64,000 nt of DNA from the NCBI RefSeq assembly GCF_015751895.1, contig NZ_JADOTZ010000001.1:1116001-1180000 (forward strand), in the 5' to 3' direction. The position numbers and the translations under genes were made by a program. The notes beneath the pieces were generated by a model. That model searched no databases. It saw only the letters and a program-made list of their open reading frames with translations, and had not been told where the DNA came from. Shown piece by piece: positions 35,096-44,023 of the stretch. Numbering within the stretch: the stretch's first letter is position 1; each line of letters opens with the position of its first letter. The DNA comes from Zhihengliuella flava (GTDB lineage: Bacteria; Actinomycetota; Actinomycetes; Actinomycetales; Micrococcaceae).

Positions 35096-36148
35096 TTATT
35101 CGACGACCGACTCGACCGTCTCGGCCATCTCCGGCACCACGTTCTCGAGGGCCCACGGCAGGCTCAGCGCGCTGGCCGCGGAGATGGAGAGCGTCTGGTG
35201 GTCATCGTTGGTGTAGATCAGGCCGCCGTTGCCGACCGCCGGGATCTGGGCGAACAGCTCGTTGGCCGCAACGTCCTCGGCGGTGGTGCCCGCCGGGATC
35301 CAGGTGTAGAAGACGTCAGACTCGAGCTCGTCGCCACGCTCAGCGGACCAGTCGTAGTAGAACTGCCCCTCCGGCGCGTTCTCCGCAACGATGGGGGCCT
35401 CCGTCATGCCCAAGGACTTGAAGAAGCGGGGGCGGGTGTCCTCACCCGTGTACAGGCTGACGATGTTCTGCGCGGTGTCGAGGTTACCGGCGATGAACGT
35501 GGCCTCGGACAGCGCCGGGTGCTCGTCGCTGACGGCCTGGACCTGGGACTCGACGTCTTCGATGAGCGCGGCGGCTTCCTCCGACTTGCCGAGAGCCTTG
35601 CCGGTGGCCTCCGCAACGGACTGCCACGAGGCGAGGTAGTTCTCCTTCTGCGGGCCCACGACGGGGGCGATCTTGGAGAGCTTGTCGTAATCTTCCTGCG
35701 TCAGGCCCGAGTAGCCGGCGAGGATGACGTCCGGCTGCAGCTCGGCGATGGCCTCGAAGTTCACGCCGTCGGCCTCGCTGTAGAGCTCCGGGGCGCCCTC
35801 GGAACCGATCGGGGCGCCGAGCTCCTCCAGCTTGGCGTCAATCCAGTCGGTGCTGCCGTTCTCGTTACCGCCCCAGGTGACCTCCGGCATGCCGGCCGGC
35901 ACCACGTCGAGCGCCAGCGCGGTATCCGCGTTGACCCAGGAGACGGTCACGACGGTCTCGGGCTGCTCCGGGATCTCCGTCTCGCCGTAGATGCTCTCCA
36001 CGGTCACCGGGAAGGCGCCGCTGGCCTCCTCGTCCGCCGGGGCGTCTTCGCCCGTGGCGGCGCCCGAGCAAGCGGACAAAGTCAGGGCGGTGGCTGCGGC
36101 TGCGGCAAGCAGCCCTACGCGACGAGAGGCGCGGCGGGAGATGTTCAT
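35096..36148 (-). CDS. Iron-siderophore ABC transporter substrate-binding lipoprotein
   Basis: The 350-residue lipoprotein (lipobox ALTLSAC, Cys27) belongs to the FepB/FhuD-type class III binding proteins: 'IPEQPETVVTVSWVNADTALALDVVPAGM', 'NFEAIAELQPDVILAGYSGLTQEDYDKLSKIAPVV' and 'WQSVAEATGKALGKSEEAAALIEDVE' are typical. It captures ferric siderophore outside the cell for the permeases encoded at 32067-34189. A DtxR/IdeR-like box 53-71 bp upstream indicates iron repression. It is on the same strand as the permeases but separated from them by the metallo-beta-lactamase-fold gene. Confidence 0.93.
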   Translation of the reverse strand: MNISRRASRRVGLLAAAAATALTLSACSGAATGEDAPADEEASGAFPVTVESIYGETEIPEQPETVVTVSWVNADTALALDVVPAGMPEVTWGGNENGSTDWIDAKLEELGAPIGSEGAPELYSEADGVNFEAIAELQPDVILAGYSGLTQEDYDKLSKIAPVVGPQKENYLASWQSVAEATGKALGKSEEAAALIEDVESQVQAVSDEHPALSEATFIAGNLDTAQNIVSLYTGEDTRPRFFKSLGMTEAPIVAENAPEGQFYYDWSAERGDELESDVFYTWIPAGTTAEDVAANELFAQIPAVGNGGLIYTNDDHQTLSISAASALSLPWALENVVPEMAETVESVVE

Positions 36149-36200
36149 AGCTGGTCCTTGCGTGAATGCGGGGTTGATGCAGCGGCCACGTAGCCGCCTG

Positions 36201-36219
36201 AGTAAGGTTAGCCTCAGTG
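36201..36219 (-). promoter_or_regulatory. DtxR/IdeR-like iron box upstream of the siderophore-binding protein gene
   Basis: On the minus strand the site reads CACTGAGGCTAACCTTACT. The GAGGCTAACCT half agrees closely with the IdeR consensus TTAGGTTAGGCTAACCTAA; the other half is weak. Its position 53-71 bp before the start fits a promoter operator. Confidence 0.6.
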
Positions 36220-36241
36220 AGCACCATTACGCAAAGCGGAT

Positions 36242-36257
36242 GTGACGAAATTGTCAC
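36242..36257. promoter_or_regulatory. Palindrome GTGAC-N6-GTCAC
   Basis: GTGACGAAATTGTCAC is an inverted repeat with perfect 5-bp arms and a near-palindromic centre. It lies between the siderophore-binding protein gene and the YqaJ-like gene (stop 36294). It is a possible operator for the former; the binding protein is unknown. Confidence 0.35.
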
Positions 36258-36293
36258 CCGTGGTGCCCACGCAGCACCGCACGGACACCCGGC

Positions 36294-36998
36294 TCAGTAA
36301 TGCAACGCCGCCGGACCATAATCCGCGCGTTGGGCGGCCCGCTCGCGGGACGCCTGCGTCTTCTCGTGCAGCCGGTCAATCAGCCGGTTGGCGTTGGAGA
36401 TCAGATCCGCGATGGCCGCATCGTCCCGGTCAATCCAGACGTGCTGCGGCTCGCGGCGCAGCGGCCTGAAATCCCGGTGCTCCTCCCACACAAAGAGCGT
36501 CCGCTGGGCCCCGATGACGTACTGCTGCCACCAGACTTGGCGCAGGTAATGCTTGGGAATCGTGCGCCACGCCTTATTGGTGGTCTTGATTTCCGCGAGC
36601 TCCACGGCCCCGTCGGCCCGGAGGGCGATCCCGTCCGGGGTAGCCAGGTGCCGGACCTCGGACGCCGCATGGAACAACAGGGAACTCGGCTCGATGACAA
36701 ACCGCTCCTGAACCCAGGCCGCGATGACGGGCTCCCGCTGCCGGCCATACTCCGTGTACGGGTTACCGGCGAACCCTGAGCCGTGCAGTTTGGCCTCCGC
36801 CGCGGCCTCGATACTCCGCGGGGTGGACAGCTTCGCCACGTCCGTCGCGGTAATTCCTCGGGTCCGCGCACGCAACCAGTTGACGCGGTCGCTGGAATCG
36901 GCCACCACGCGGCTGAGGCACGCATGCCGCGTGGGCGCCGGGCCGTCCCCGCCGGCGCCGATCGGTGGTGCTGGGACGACGGGGGCGGAGGGATTCAC
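36294..36998 (-). CDS. YqaJ-like / PD-(D/E)XK nuclease-fold protein
   Basis: The protein of about 234 residues contains 'WLRARTRGITATDVAKLSTP', 'GNPYTEYGRQREPVIAAWVQERF', 'HLATPDGIALRADGAVELAEIKTTNKAW' and 'HYLRQVWWQQYVIGAQRTLFVWEEH'. The D in TPDG and E-x-K in AEIKTT form the PD-(D/E)XK active site, and the overall layout is that of YqaJ viral-recombinase-type exonucleases. Members act in phage recombination, but chromosomal copies without a phage context are common in actinobacteria. No phage genes are nearby. The start is uncertain: GTG 36998 is favoured by AGGCGG nine bases upstream, with a GTG at 37004 as alternative. Confidence 0.72.
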   Translation of the reverse strand: MNPSAPVVPAPPIGAGGDGPAPTRHACLSRVVADSSDRVNWLRARTRGITATDVAKLSTPRSIEAAAEAKLHGSGFAGNPYTEYGRQREPVIAAWVQERFVIEPSSLLFHAASEVRHLATPDGIALRADGAVELAEIKTTNKAWRTIPKHYLRQVWWQQYVIGAQRTLFVWEEHRDFRPLRREPQHVWIDRDDAAIADLISNANRLIDRLHEKTQASRERAAQRADYGPAALHY

Positions 36999-37086
36999 AG
37001 GCACCCGCCTATTCTGCCCCAGCACGCGCTCGGGCCCCGGCAGCCAACGCCGCCGGGGCCCGAAGTCAGTGCGTCGCAGTAGAAAC

Positions 37087-38241
37087 CTATTCGCTCGCCG
37101 ACTGGATCATCGGCTTCGGCAACGCCTCGGGGTAGTTCTCGCTCAGTTCCTTGAGCAAGGCCTCCCGGACCGAGTTGTGCAGTTCCCAGAGCTCGCCAGC
37201 GTTGGCGGCGGTGACCCAAATGAAGATGGTCATCAACCCGCCACGGGCGTCGCTGACGGCCAGGTCGGAGTCCCGGCCATCCCAGTGCGGGTTGGTCTCG
37301 AGGACCTTCTGGAACGTGGAGCGCAGCACATCAACCGGCGCCTTCCACGTCAGCTCGATGCTGATACCACCAGCCACGTCGTTGGTTCCGCGCGAGTAGT
37401 TCCTGAACGGCGTCGTCGTGAAGTACGTCGAGGGTAGGATCAACCGGGTCTCGTCGATCAGCTTGACCACCACGTACGTCAGGGTGATCTCCTCCACGTT
37501 GCCGCGGGAGCCCTCCACAAACACGGTGTCATCGACGCGCAGCGAGTCCGTAAAGGCGATCTGCAGGCCGGCAAACAGGTTGGTCAACGCGGACTGCACC
37601 GCCAGGCCGGCCACCACCGAGATGAGGCCGGCGGACGCCAACAGGCCAGCTCCGAGCGCGCGCACCTGCGGGATCATGAGCAGGACACCGGCGACGGCCA
37701 GCACCAGAACGACGGCGACGGCCACCCGCCGCAGCAATCCCACCTGGGTGCGCATTTTGGACATGCGCCGGGCGTCCACGGACTGCTCGGAGCGGTACTT
37801 GGAGAGCATCAGCGATTCGACGAAGTGCAGGACCACCACGAGGAGCCAGGCGAACGCGGCGACCATGCCCGCCAACAGCAGGAAGTTCGCGGCCTCATAC
37901 CAACTCGCGTCGGGGGCGGTCACGCCGATCGCACCGAGCGATCCCGTGGCGCAGAGCAGGAAGAAGATGGGCCAGCGCGCCCGGGACATATCCGCCAACA
38001 GTTCGGGGCGTTTGCGCAGCACTCTGCGCAGTACGGTGATCCCCACCCACGTGACAATGAACGCGATCACCACGGCAATGGCGATGCCGACCACCGGCTG
38101 GAGGTAGTCCGGCAGCCCGGAGGTGGCCGATTCCGTGAGGCCGCTCAGGCCGTTCTCGCCGGGCACCACCCGGTCCGGGTCAATCAAGGGATCAGCGGAT
38201 TCGCTCGGGGACGAGCTCGAGGAGGACACAAGAGAACGCAT
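37087..38241 (-). CDS. MscS-family mechanosensitive ion channel
   Basis: The 384-residue protein has an N-terminal Ser-rich lead, four hydrophobic helices and then the MscS pore helix 'GAGLLASAGLISVVAGLAVQSALTNLFAGLQIAFTD', followed by the beta-domain 'LRVDDTVFVEGSRGNVEEITLTYVVVKLIDETRLILPSTYFTTTPFRNYSR'. The channel opens under membrane tension on osmotic downshock. ATG 38241 is chosen because the longer frame adds an unconserved basic stretch; AGGG lies just upstream. It is divergent from the PhzF-like gene. Confidence 0.9.
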   Translation of the reverse strand: MRSLVSSSSSSPSESADPLIDPDRVVPGENGLSGLTESATSGLPDYLQPVVGIAIAVVIAFIVTWVGITVLRRVLRKRPELLADMSRARWPIFFLLCATGSLGAIGVTAPDASWYEAANFLLLAGMVAAFAWLLVVVLHFVESLMLSKYRSEQSVDARRMSKMRTQVGLLRRVAVAVVLVLAVAGVLLMIPQVRALGAGLLASAGLISVVAGLAVQSALTNLFAGLQIAFTDSLRVDDTVFVEGSRGNVEEITLTYVVVKLIDETRLILPSTYFTTTPFRNYSRGTNDVAGGISIELTWKAPVDVLRSTFQKVLETNPHWDGRDSDLAVSDARGGLMTIFIWVTAANAGELWELHNSVREALLKELSENYPEALPKPMIQSASE

Positions 38242-38362
38242 GTCCCTAGCCTGACATAGCCGGCGCCGCGCCCGCTGTGAACTAACCATGAGTGGCCCCA
38301 CGCTTCACCGGTGGCGAAACGATCAGTCACGAAACACTGTGGTGGTACGGACGGGCGAGCCA

Positions 38363-39403
38363 ATGTGTCACGATTCAATCATGCTTGCCTCTGCCCCGAA
38401 CCAGGATTCCCCGTACGCGCGCGTTCACTTTAAGCAGGTCGACGTGTTCTCCGCGGTGCCGTACTTGGGCAATGCGCTGGCGGTGGTGCTGGATGCGACG
38501 CACTTGGACACCGAGACCATGCAACGCATCGCGCAGTGGACCAACCTGTCGGAGACCACGTTTGTGCTGCCGCCCACCACCGCGGGGGCCGACTACCGCG
38601 TGCGGATCTTCACCTCGACGACGGAGCTGCCGTTCGCCGGGCACCCCACCCTCGGCACCGCGCACGCGTGGCTCGAGGCCGGAGGCGTCCCGGCGGCGGG
38701 CGACGTCGTGGTCCAGGAGTGCGAGGCGGGGCTGATCGAGGTGCGCATTGAGGACCCGGACGCGGCGGCGCCGCGGTTGGCGCTGAAGGCCCCGCAGTTC
38801 TACCGCACCGGCCCGCTGGAGGACGACGTGCTGGAGTGGGCCGTGACCGGGCTGGGGCTGCGCATGGACGACGTCGTCGGTCACCAGTGGTTGGCCAACG
38901 GCCCACAGTGGGCCGGGTTGCTATTGCGGGACGCGGAGACCGTGCTGCGGATCGAACCGGATTTTGCGTCGCTCGAGGGGCTGGAGGTCGGGGTGATTGG
39001 GCCCCACCTCGAGACGCCGTCGGGCAACATTCACACGGGCCGCGATCCGCGGCACGAGGCCGCCCGCCCGTCGGGAACACGTGCCGAACTTGAACCGCTG
39101 CCGGATACCGGGGCGATCAGCATGGGGGCGTTCGCCTCGGCGATCTCCCATGTCCCGGCCGACTACGAGGTGCGCGCGTTCTGCCCCGGCGAGGCCCTGC
39201 CGGAGGACCCGGTGACGGGCAGCCTCAACGCCGGGTTCGCGCGGTGGCTCGTGACGGAGAACCTCGCCGCGCCGTCGTTCACCGTGCGCCAGGGCACCCG
39301 CGTGGGCCGGGCTGGCTACGTGCAGGTCCACCAGGACGAGGCCGGTTTGTGGATCGCTGGCGACTGCCTGACCTGCATCGACGGCTCGGTGCTGGTTCCC
39401 TAA
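38363..39403 (+). CDS. PhzF-family isomerase-fold protein
   Basis: The protein has about 346 residues and the PhzF family pattern: 'FKQVDVFSAVPYLGNALAVVLDA', the catalytic Glu region 'TNLSETTFVLPP', 'RIFTSTTELPFAGHPTLGTAHAWL' and, in the second half, 'EDPVTGSLNAGFARWLV' and 'GRAGYVQV'. PhzF-fold enzymes isomerise or epimerise small acids; the substrate here is unknown. ATG 38381 is an equally possible start. It is followed after three bases by a drug-efflux-type transporter gene and then a TetR gene, so export or detoxification of a small molecule is plausible. Confidence 0.85.
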   Translation: MCHDSIMLASAPNQDSPYARVHFKQVDVFSAVPYLGNALAVVLDATHLDTETMQRIAQWTNLSETTFVLPPTTAGADYRVRIFTSTTELPFAGHPTLGTAHAWLEAGGVPAAGDVVVQECEAGLIEVRIEDPDAAAPRLALKAPQFYRTGPLEDDVLEWAVTGLGLRMDDVVGHQWLANGPQWAGLLLRDAETVLRIEPDFASLEGLEVGVIGPHLETPSGNIHTGRDPRHEAARPSGTRAELEPLPDTGAISMGAFASAISHVPADYEVRAFCPGEALPEDPVTGSLNAGFARWLVTENLAAPSFTVRQGTRVGRAGYVQVHQDEAGLWIAGDCLTCIDGSVLVP

Positions 39404-39406
39404 CCC

Positions 39407-40906
39407 GTGCCGTCAGCCAGCCACACCGCCGCCGACGACCGCCAAGCGTGGGGCGCCCTCTGGGCGCTCGTCATCGGGTTCTTCATGATCCTGGTGGACT
39501 CGACGATCGTCACCACCGCCATGCCCGCCATCATGGCCGGCCTCAACACGGGCGTCTCCGGCGTCGTCTGGGTCCATAGCTCGTACCTGCTCGCGTTCGT
39601 GGTGCCGCTGCTCATCACCGGGCGCATGGGAGACCGGTTCGGCCCCAAAAACTTGTACCTGACCGGGCTCGCCGTGTTTACCGCCGCCTCCCTCTGGTGC
39701 GGGCTCGCGCCGGATTTGCCCAACCTCATTGCTGCCCGCGTGGCTCAGGGGCTAGGGGCCGCGCTGATGACGCCGCAGTCGATGACCTTCATTACCCGCC
39801 TCTTTCCGGCGGAGCGGCGCGGGGCCGCGATGGGCCTGTGGGGCGCGGCGGGCGGGCTGGCCTCGCTGACCGGCCCGCTGCTCGGAGGCGTACTCACCGA
39901 TTCTCTGGGGTGGGAATGGATCTTCTTTGTCAACATTCCGCTGGGGATCTTCACCTTCTGGCGGGTGCTGCGCAAGGTCCCGGCGCTGCCGACGCACGCG
40001 CGCAGCTTTGACATCCCGGGCGTGCTGCTGTCCGCGGCCGGCGTCTTCCTCTTGGTCTTTGGGATTCAGGAGGCGGAGACCTTTGACTGGGGCCCCGTCG
40101 TCGGCTGGTTCGGGATCTGGCACATGATCGCCCTGGGAATCGCCCTGTTGGTGACGTTCATCTGGTGGCAGCGCCACACCCGCACGGAGCCCCTGCTTCC
40201 GCTTAACCTCTTCGCGGACCGCAATTTTTCGCTCGCTACGAGTGCCATCGCGTGCATGGGCGTCGCCATCACCACCCTGAGTATCCCCGTCATGTTCCAG
40301 TTGCAGTCCGTCCGCGGCCTCACCCCCACGCAGGCGGCGCTCGTCATCGCACCCATGGCCCTGCTCGGTGCCGCGATGGCCCGCTACGCTGGCCGTCGCG
40401 TCAACCGCAAGGACCCTCGCACGCAGGCCGTCCTCGGCTTCTTGGTCTTCGGCGCCGCCATCATCGCCTTCGGGATGATGCTGCCGCTGAGCATCTCCGT
40501 GCTCTGGCTGCTGATCCCCGCGGCCCTCATGGGCGTTTCCAACGCGCTCGTGTGGCCGGCGGTCTCGCTGACCGCCACGCGGGATCTGGGACCCACCAAC
40601 GCTGGCGCCGGCTCGGGCGTCTACAACATGACCCGCCAGATCGGCGCCGTGCTCGGTTCCGCCATGATGGCCGTGCTCATCGAGGCCCGGATCGCAGCGC
40701 ACGTCGCGCGCACAGGGCACGACGGCGGTGCGCCGGGCGGCCTCTCCGAGGTCATGTCCCAGCAGGTGCCGGCTGCGCTGGGGCAGGCTGTCTCCGCCGG
40801 GCTCGGCGAGGCGATGTTCCTGCCAGGCCTCGCGGCCGTGGTGGGTGGGATCCTCTGCCTCGGGTTTCGCCGCTCGGGCACTGTACAGACGGTGACGGGC
40901 CGCTAG
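39407..40906 (+). CDS. MFS transporter, DHA2 (EmrB/QacA-like) drug-efflux type
   Basis: A 499-residue membrane protein with about fourteen helices. The DHA2 marks are 'LVIGFFMILVDSTIVTTAMPAI' in helix 1, 'ITGRMGDRFGPKNLYLTGLAVF' (motif A) and 'GPLLGGVLTDSLGWEWIFFVNIPLGI' (motif C and following). Proton-driven export of drugs or metabolites is expected. GTG 39407 begins three bases after the PhzF-like stop. A TetR gene follows 38 bp after its stop and is the obvious candidate regulator. Confidence 0.92.
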   Translation: MPSASHTAADDRQAWGALWALVIGFFMILVDSTIVTTAMPAIMAGLNTGVSGVVWVHSSYLLAFVVPLLITGRMGDRFGPKNLYLTGLAVFTAASLWCGLAPDLPNLIAARVAQGLGAALMTPQSMTFITRLFPAERRGAAMGLWGAAGGLASLTGPLLGGVLTDSLGWEWIFFVNIPLGIFTFWRVLRKVPALPTHARSFDIPGVLLSAAGVFLLVFGIQEAETFDWGPVVGWFGIWHMIALGIALLVTFIWWQRHTRTEPLLPLNLFADRNFSLATSAIACMGVAITTLSIPVMFQLQSVRGLTPTQAALVIAPMALLGAAMARYAGRRVNRKDPRTQAVLGFLVFGAAIIAFGMMLPLSISVLWLLIPAALMGVSNALVWPAVSLTATRDLGPTNAGAGSGVYNMTRQIGAVLGSAMMAVLIEARIAAHVARTGHDGGAPGGLSEVMSQQVPAALGQAVSAGLGEAMFLPGLAAVVGGILCLGFRRSGTVQTVTGR

Positions 40907-40944
40907 GAGGCCGCCCCCGGCCCACCCGTGCTAGATTCCCCGCC

Positions 40945-41637
40945 ATGACCTCTGCCAGCGACTCCGCCCTCCCCGTCAGCGCGCTCCGGCTGCTGCTAGA
41001 CCAAGGATTCGGCGCGACCAGCGTGGAAGACCTCGCGGCGGCCGCCGGCGTCAGCCGCAGCACGTTCTTCCGCCGCTTCGGGTCCAAGGAGGGCATGGTC
41101 TTTGCCGACATGGAGCACGTCATCACCTCGGTGACCGAACGGCTCGGCGAGCGTGCGCAGCAGCCGGTGGGCGACGTCGTCGTGGCCGCCTCCCTCGGCG
41201 TGTTCGACCACCTGACCGCGGACGCCGAGCGGGCCGAGCTACGGCACCGGTTGCTCGTGGCCGTGCCAGCTCTGCGCGACCGCGAGCTGGTCAGCACGCA
41301 CCGGTTCGAGTCCGCGTTCCGCCAGGGGCTGGCGGGCGTGTTCGCTGATCCCGCGGAGGCGGTCGCGTACAGCGCCGCCGTCGTGGCTGTCCACAATTTC
41401 CACCTGCGCCGCTGGTTGGCCGAACCGTCCGCCGCGCACCGACAACAGTTGGCCGCGGACCTCCGCGCGCTCGGCGCACGCTATGCGGAGGTACTGGATC
41501 CCGATCATGCGGTGCCCGGCGCGCCGGAACCGCGTGGTGCGGCCGCGAGCGCGGTGGTCGTGACCGTACTGGATTCCGCGGACGAAGGCCAGGTGCTGCA
41601 GGCGGTGCGTTCGGCCTTGCGGAGCCGGACTTCCTGA
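40945..41637 (+). CDS. TetR-family transcriptional regulator
   Basis: The 230-residue protein has the TetR N-terminal helix-turn-helix 'SALRLLLDQGFGATSVEDLAAAAGVSRSTFFRRFGSKEGMVFADME' and a helical ligand domain that I cannot assign. It probably represses the PhzF-MFS genes with which it is cotranscribed. ATG 40945 gives the typical distance to the HTH; the long open frame upstream lies inside the MFS gene and is not coding. Confidence 0.9.
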   Translation: MTSASDSALPVSALRLLLDQGFGATSVEDLAAAAGVSRSTFFRRFGSKEGMVFADMEHVITSVTERLGERAQQPVGDVVVAASLGVFDHLTADAERAELRHRLLVAVPALRDRELVSTHRFESAFRQGLAGVFADPAEAVAYSAAVVAVHNFHLRRWLAEPSAAHRQQLAADLRALGARYAEVLDPDHAVPGAPEPRGAAASAVVVTVLDSADEGQVLQAVRSALRSRTS

Positions 41638-41670
41638 GCGTTCACGGGGTCGCCGGACGCCGCGCAGACG

Positions 41671-42507
41671 CTAGCCCTCGACGCCGACGCGGCGCGCGCT
41701 CTCGGCCCAAAGGGCCTCGACGAGCCGGACGTCGTCCTCCTGCGGATGCGGCGTGCGGGGCGGACGGCGGTGTTCGGTGAAGTAGTGGCCAGACATCCCC
41801 GGCTCCTTCGCCACGGAGTCCATGGCCCAGAGGAGATTGTCCGCGCCGAATTGTGCCGGGCTGAGCAAGCGAGACACGGGGGTCTTGTAGATCAGGCGCA
41901 TCAGCGCACTGCCCGTCTCTTGGGCGAAGTTGGAAGAGATGTTGCCGGGATGGATGGCCACCGCCGCCAATCCACGTTCGTGGTAGCGGGTGTGGAGCCC
42001 CTGGACGTGCAGGATGTTGGCCAGCTTCGAGTCACCGTAGGCCTTCATGGCCCGGTACTTCCGTGACGCATCCAGGTCATCCATCCGCAGGCGTCCAAAC
42101 GCGTGCGCTCCGACGCTGGAGGTATTCACCACGACGCCCCGCGCGGCGAGCAACGAATCCATGAGCAACTGGGTGAGTAGGAATCCGGCATAGTGATTGA
42201 CCTGCATGGTCCGTTCGTGGCCGTCCGGCGTGATCTTGCGCTCGGCGAAGACCCCGCCGGCGTTATTGGCCAGCACCTCGAGGTGGTCGGTGCGCTCGAG
42301 GACCCAGGCGGCGGCCGCACGGACCTGGCTGAGGTCCTCGAAGTCCGCCGCAAACGCTTCGGCACCGAGCGGTCCGGCGACCGCGTGCAGCTTCTCTGTG
42401 GTCCGGCCGACCAGCAGCAGGCGTTCGCCGCGGGCGGCCAGGGAGCGTGCCGCAGCCGCGCCGATTCCATCCGAGGCACCGGTGATGAGGATGGTTCGCT
42501 GGGTCAT
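41671..42507 (-). CDS. Short-chain dehydrogenase/reductase (retinol-dehydrogenase-like)
   Basis: The 278-residue Rossmann enzyme has the cofactor loop TGASDGIG, 'ADFEDLSQV', 'LANNAGG' and the catalytic Tyr-x-x-x-Lys as 'YGDSKLAN', with 'NTSSVGAHAFG' giving the Ser. The pattern and the C-terminal extension resemble retinol dehydrogenase/WW-domain oxidoreductase-like SDRs, which usually prefer NADP. The substrate is unknown. CAGGAG precedes the ATG. It converges on the TetR gene with a 33-bp gap and is divergent from the acyl-CoA dehydrogenase gene. Confidence 0.9.
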   Translation of the reverse strand: MTQRTILITGASDGIGAAAARSLAARGERLLLVGRTTEKLHAVAGPLGAEAFAADFEDLSQVRAAAAWVLERTDHLEVLANNAGGVFAERKITPDGHERTMQVNHYAGFLLTQLLMDSLLAARGVVVNTSSVGAHAFGRLRMDDLDASRKYRAMKAYGDSKLANILHVQGLHTRYHERGLAAVAIHPGNISSNFAQETGSALMRLIYKTPVSRLLSPAQFGADNLLWAMDSVAKEPGMSGHYFTEHRRPPRTPHPQEDDVRLVEALWAESARRVGVEG

Positions 42508-42658
42508 TGTGCTCCTGACGCCGTGAGGTGGGCAGGAATCACGCTACCAAGGGAACAGGCACCATGAGACTCAGTTTCTTGACGTGGAACTGAGTTCCAG
42601 TGGATAGTGGTGTGCACCACGTCCACACCGCCGCACCGGCCCGCCCCAGGGAGTCGCC

Positions 42659-43939
42659 ATGTCCAGCCCACAATCCTCCGCCCACGCGGCCACCGAAGAG
42701 TCCGCCAACTTCCCCACCGGCGTGACGGCCTCCGAGTACGAGGTGTGGGGCGACGTCGACGCGGACCCGGCCGGAGTCTTCGCCGATGTCACCGGCGCGG
42801 ACCGCGCCTACTGGGATACCGCTCGGACCTTCGGGCGTGAGGAGGTCGCGCCCGTCATTGACGACTTCTGGAACCGTGCCGACTACCCGCTAGAGCTGGC
42901 GCGCCGCATGGGTGCGCTGGGGCTGCTGCGCGACGGCGTGGACGTTGACGGCTACGAGCCGATGACGCCGCTGGCCGCTGGCCTGGTCAACATGGAGCTC
43001 TCCCGTGCGGATGGGTCCATTGGCACCATCTGCGGCGTACAGGCCGGGCTGGCCATGCGCTCGATCGCCCTATGCGGCACGGACGAACAAATCGCCCAGT
43101 GGGTGCCGAAGCTGGTCCGCGCCGAGGTGTGGGGCGCCTTTGGCCTCACCGAGCCCACCCACGGCTCCGACTCCGTGTCTTTGGAGACGACGGCGACGCG
43201 CGTGGACGGCGGCTACCGGATCTCGGGCGAGAAAAAGTGGATCGGCAACGCCTCGCTCGCCGACACCACCGAGGGCGGCATCACCGTTATTTGGGCCCGC
43301 GTGATCGGTGGCGAGCACGACGGCAACGTGCGTGGCTTCATCGTTCAACAGGAGTGGGACGGATACTCGGCCACCACCATTGAGAACAAACTCAGCCTGC
43401 GCGCCATCTGGCAGGCGCACATCCGCATGGACGCCGTCTTCGTCCCGGACAGCCACGTCCTGGAACGGTCCACATCCTTCAAAGATGCCTCACGTGTCCT
43501 CTTTGCCACCCGCCTCGGCGTCGCGTGGTCCGCCGTCGGGCATGCCACGGCATGCTACGAGACGGCGGTGCAGTACGCGGGTCAGCGCGTCCAGTTCGGT
43601 CGGCCGTTGGCCAAGAGCCAAATCGTGCAGGAACGGCTGGCGCGCATGCAGTCGGAACTGGTGAGCATGCAGCTGATGGCCCGCCACATGACCGAGCGCG
43701 ACGCAGCGGGGCAGCTCACGCCGGAGCAGGCTTCGCTCGCCAAGTTCACCTGCACGCGGCAAGCCCGGCAGATCGCCGCCAACGCCCGTGACCTGCTCGG
43801 CGGCAACGGCATCCTGTTGGAACACCGCGTGGCGCGGCACTTCGCCGACGTCGAGGCCATTCACACGTACGAAGGCACCGAGACCATCCAAGCGCTCCTC
43901 ATCGGCCGCTCCATTACCGGCGTCTCCGCCTTCGCGTAA
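42659..43939 (+). CDS. Acyl-CoA dehydrogenase, glutaryl-CoA dehydrogenase-like
   Basis: A 426-residue flavoenzyme. Segments 'WGAFGLTEPTHGSDSVSLETTATRVDGGYRISGEKKWIGNAS' (FAD and substrate binding), 'QYAGQRVQFGRPLAKSQIVQERLARMQ' and 'ARDLLGGNGILLEHRVARHFADVEAIHTYEGTETIQALLIGRSITG' identify the family. The catalytic base is the Glu in HTYEGTE. The spacing and 'EVWGAFGLTEP' resemble glutaryl-CoA dehydrogenase, but short-chain acyl-CoA substrates cannot be excluded. GGGAG precedes ATG 42659. No electron-transfer flavoprotein genes are adjacent. Structured element A follows about 85 bp after its stop. Confidence 0.9.
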   Translation: MSSPQSSAHAATEESANFPTGVTASEYEVWGDVDADPAGVFADVTGADRAYWDTARTFGREEVAPVIDDFWNRADYPLELARRMGALGLLRDGVDVDGYEPMTPLAAGLVNMELSRADGSIGTICGVQAGLAMRSIALCGTDEQIAQWVPKLVRAEVWGAFGLTEPTHGSDSVSLETTATRVDGGYRISGEKKWIGNASLADTTEGGITVIWARVIGGEHDGNVRGFIVQQEWDGYSATTIENKLSLRAIWQAHIRMDAVFVPDSHVLERSTSFKDASRVLFATRLGVAWSAVGHATACYETAVQYAGQRVQFGRPLAKSQIVQERLARMQSELVSMQLMARHMTERDAAGQLTPEQASLAKFTCTRQARQIAANARDLLGGNGILLEHRVARHFADVEAIHTYEGTETIQALLIGRSITGVSAFA

Positions 43940-44023
43940 GCGGGAATCCTCATTCCCACGCACTTCACCGAGGCCATTCAGAGAAATACCAGCTTGAGCG
44001 ATTAGCGTCATGGTTACCTCATG

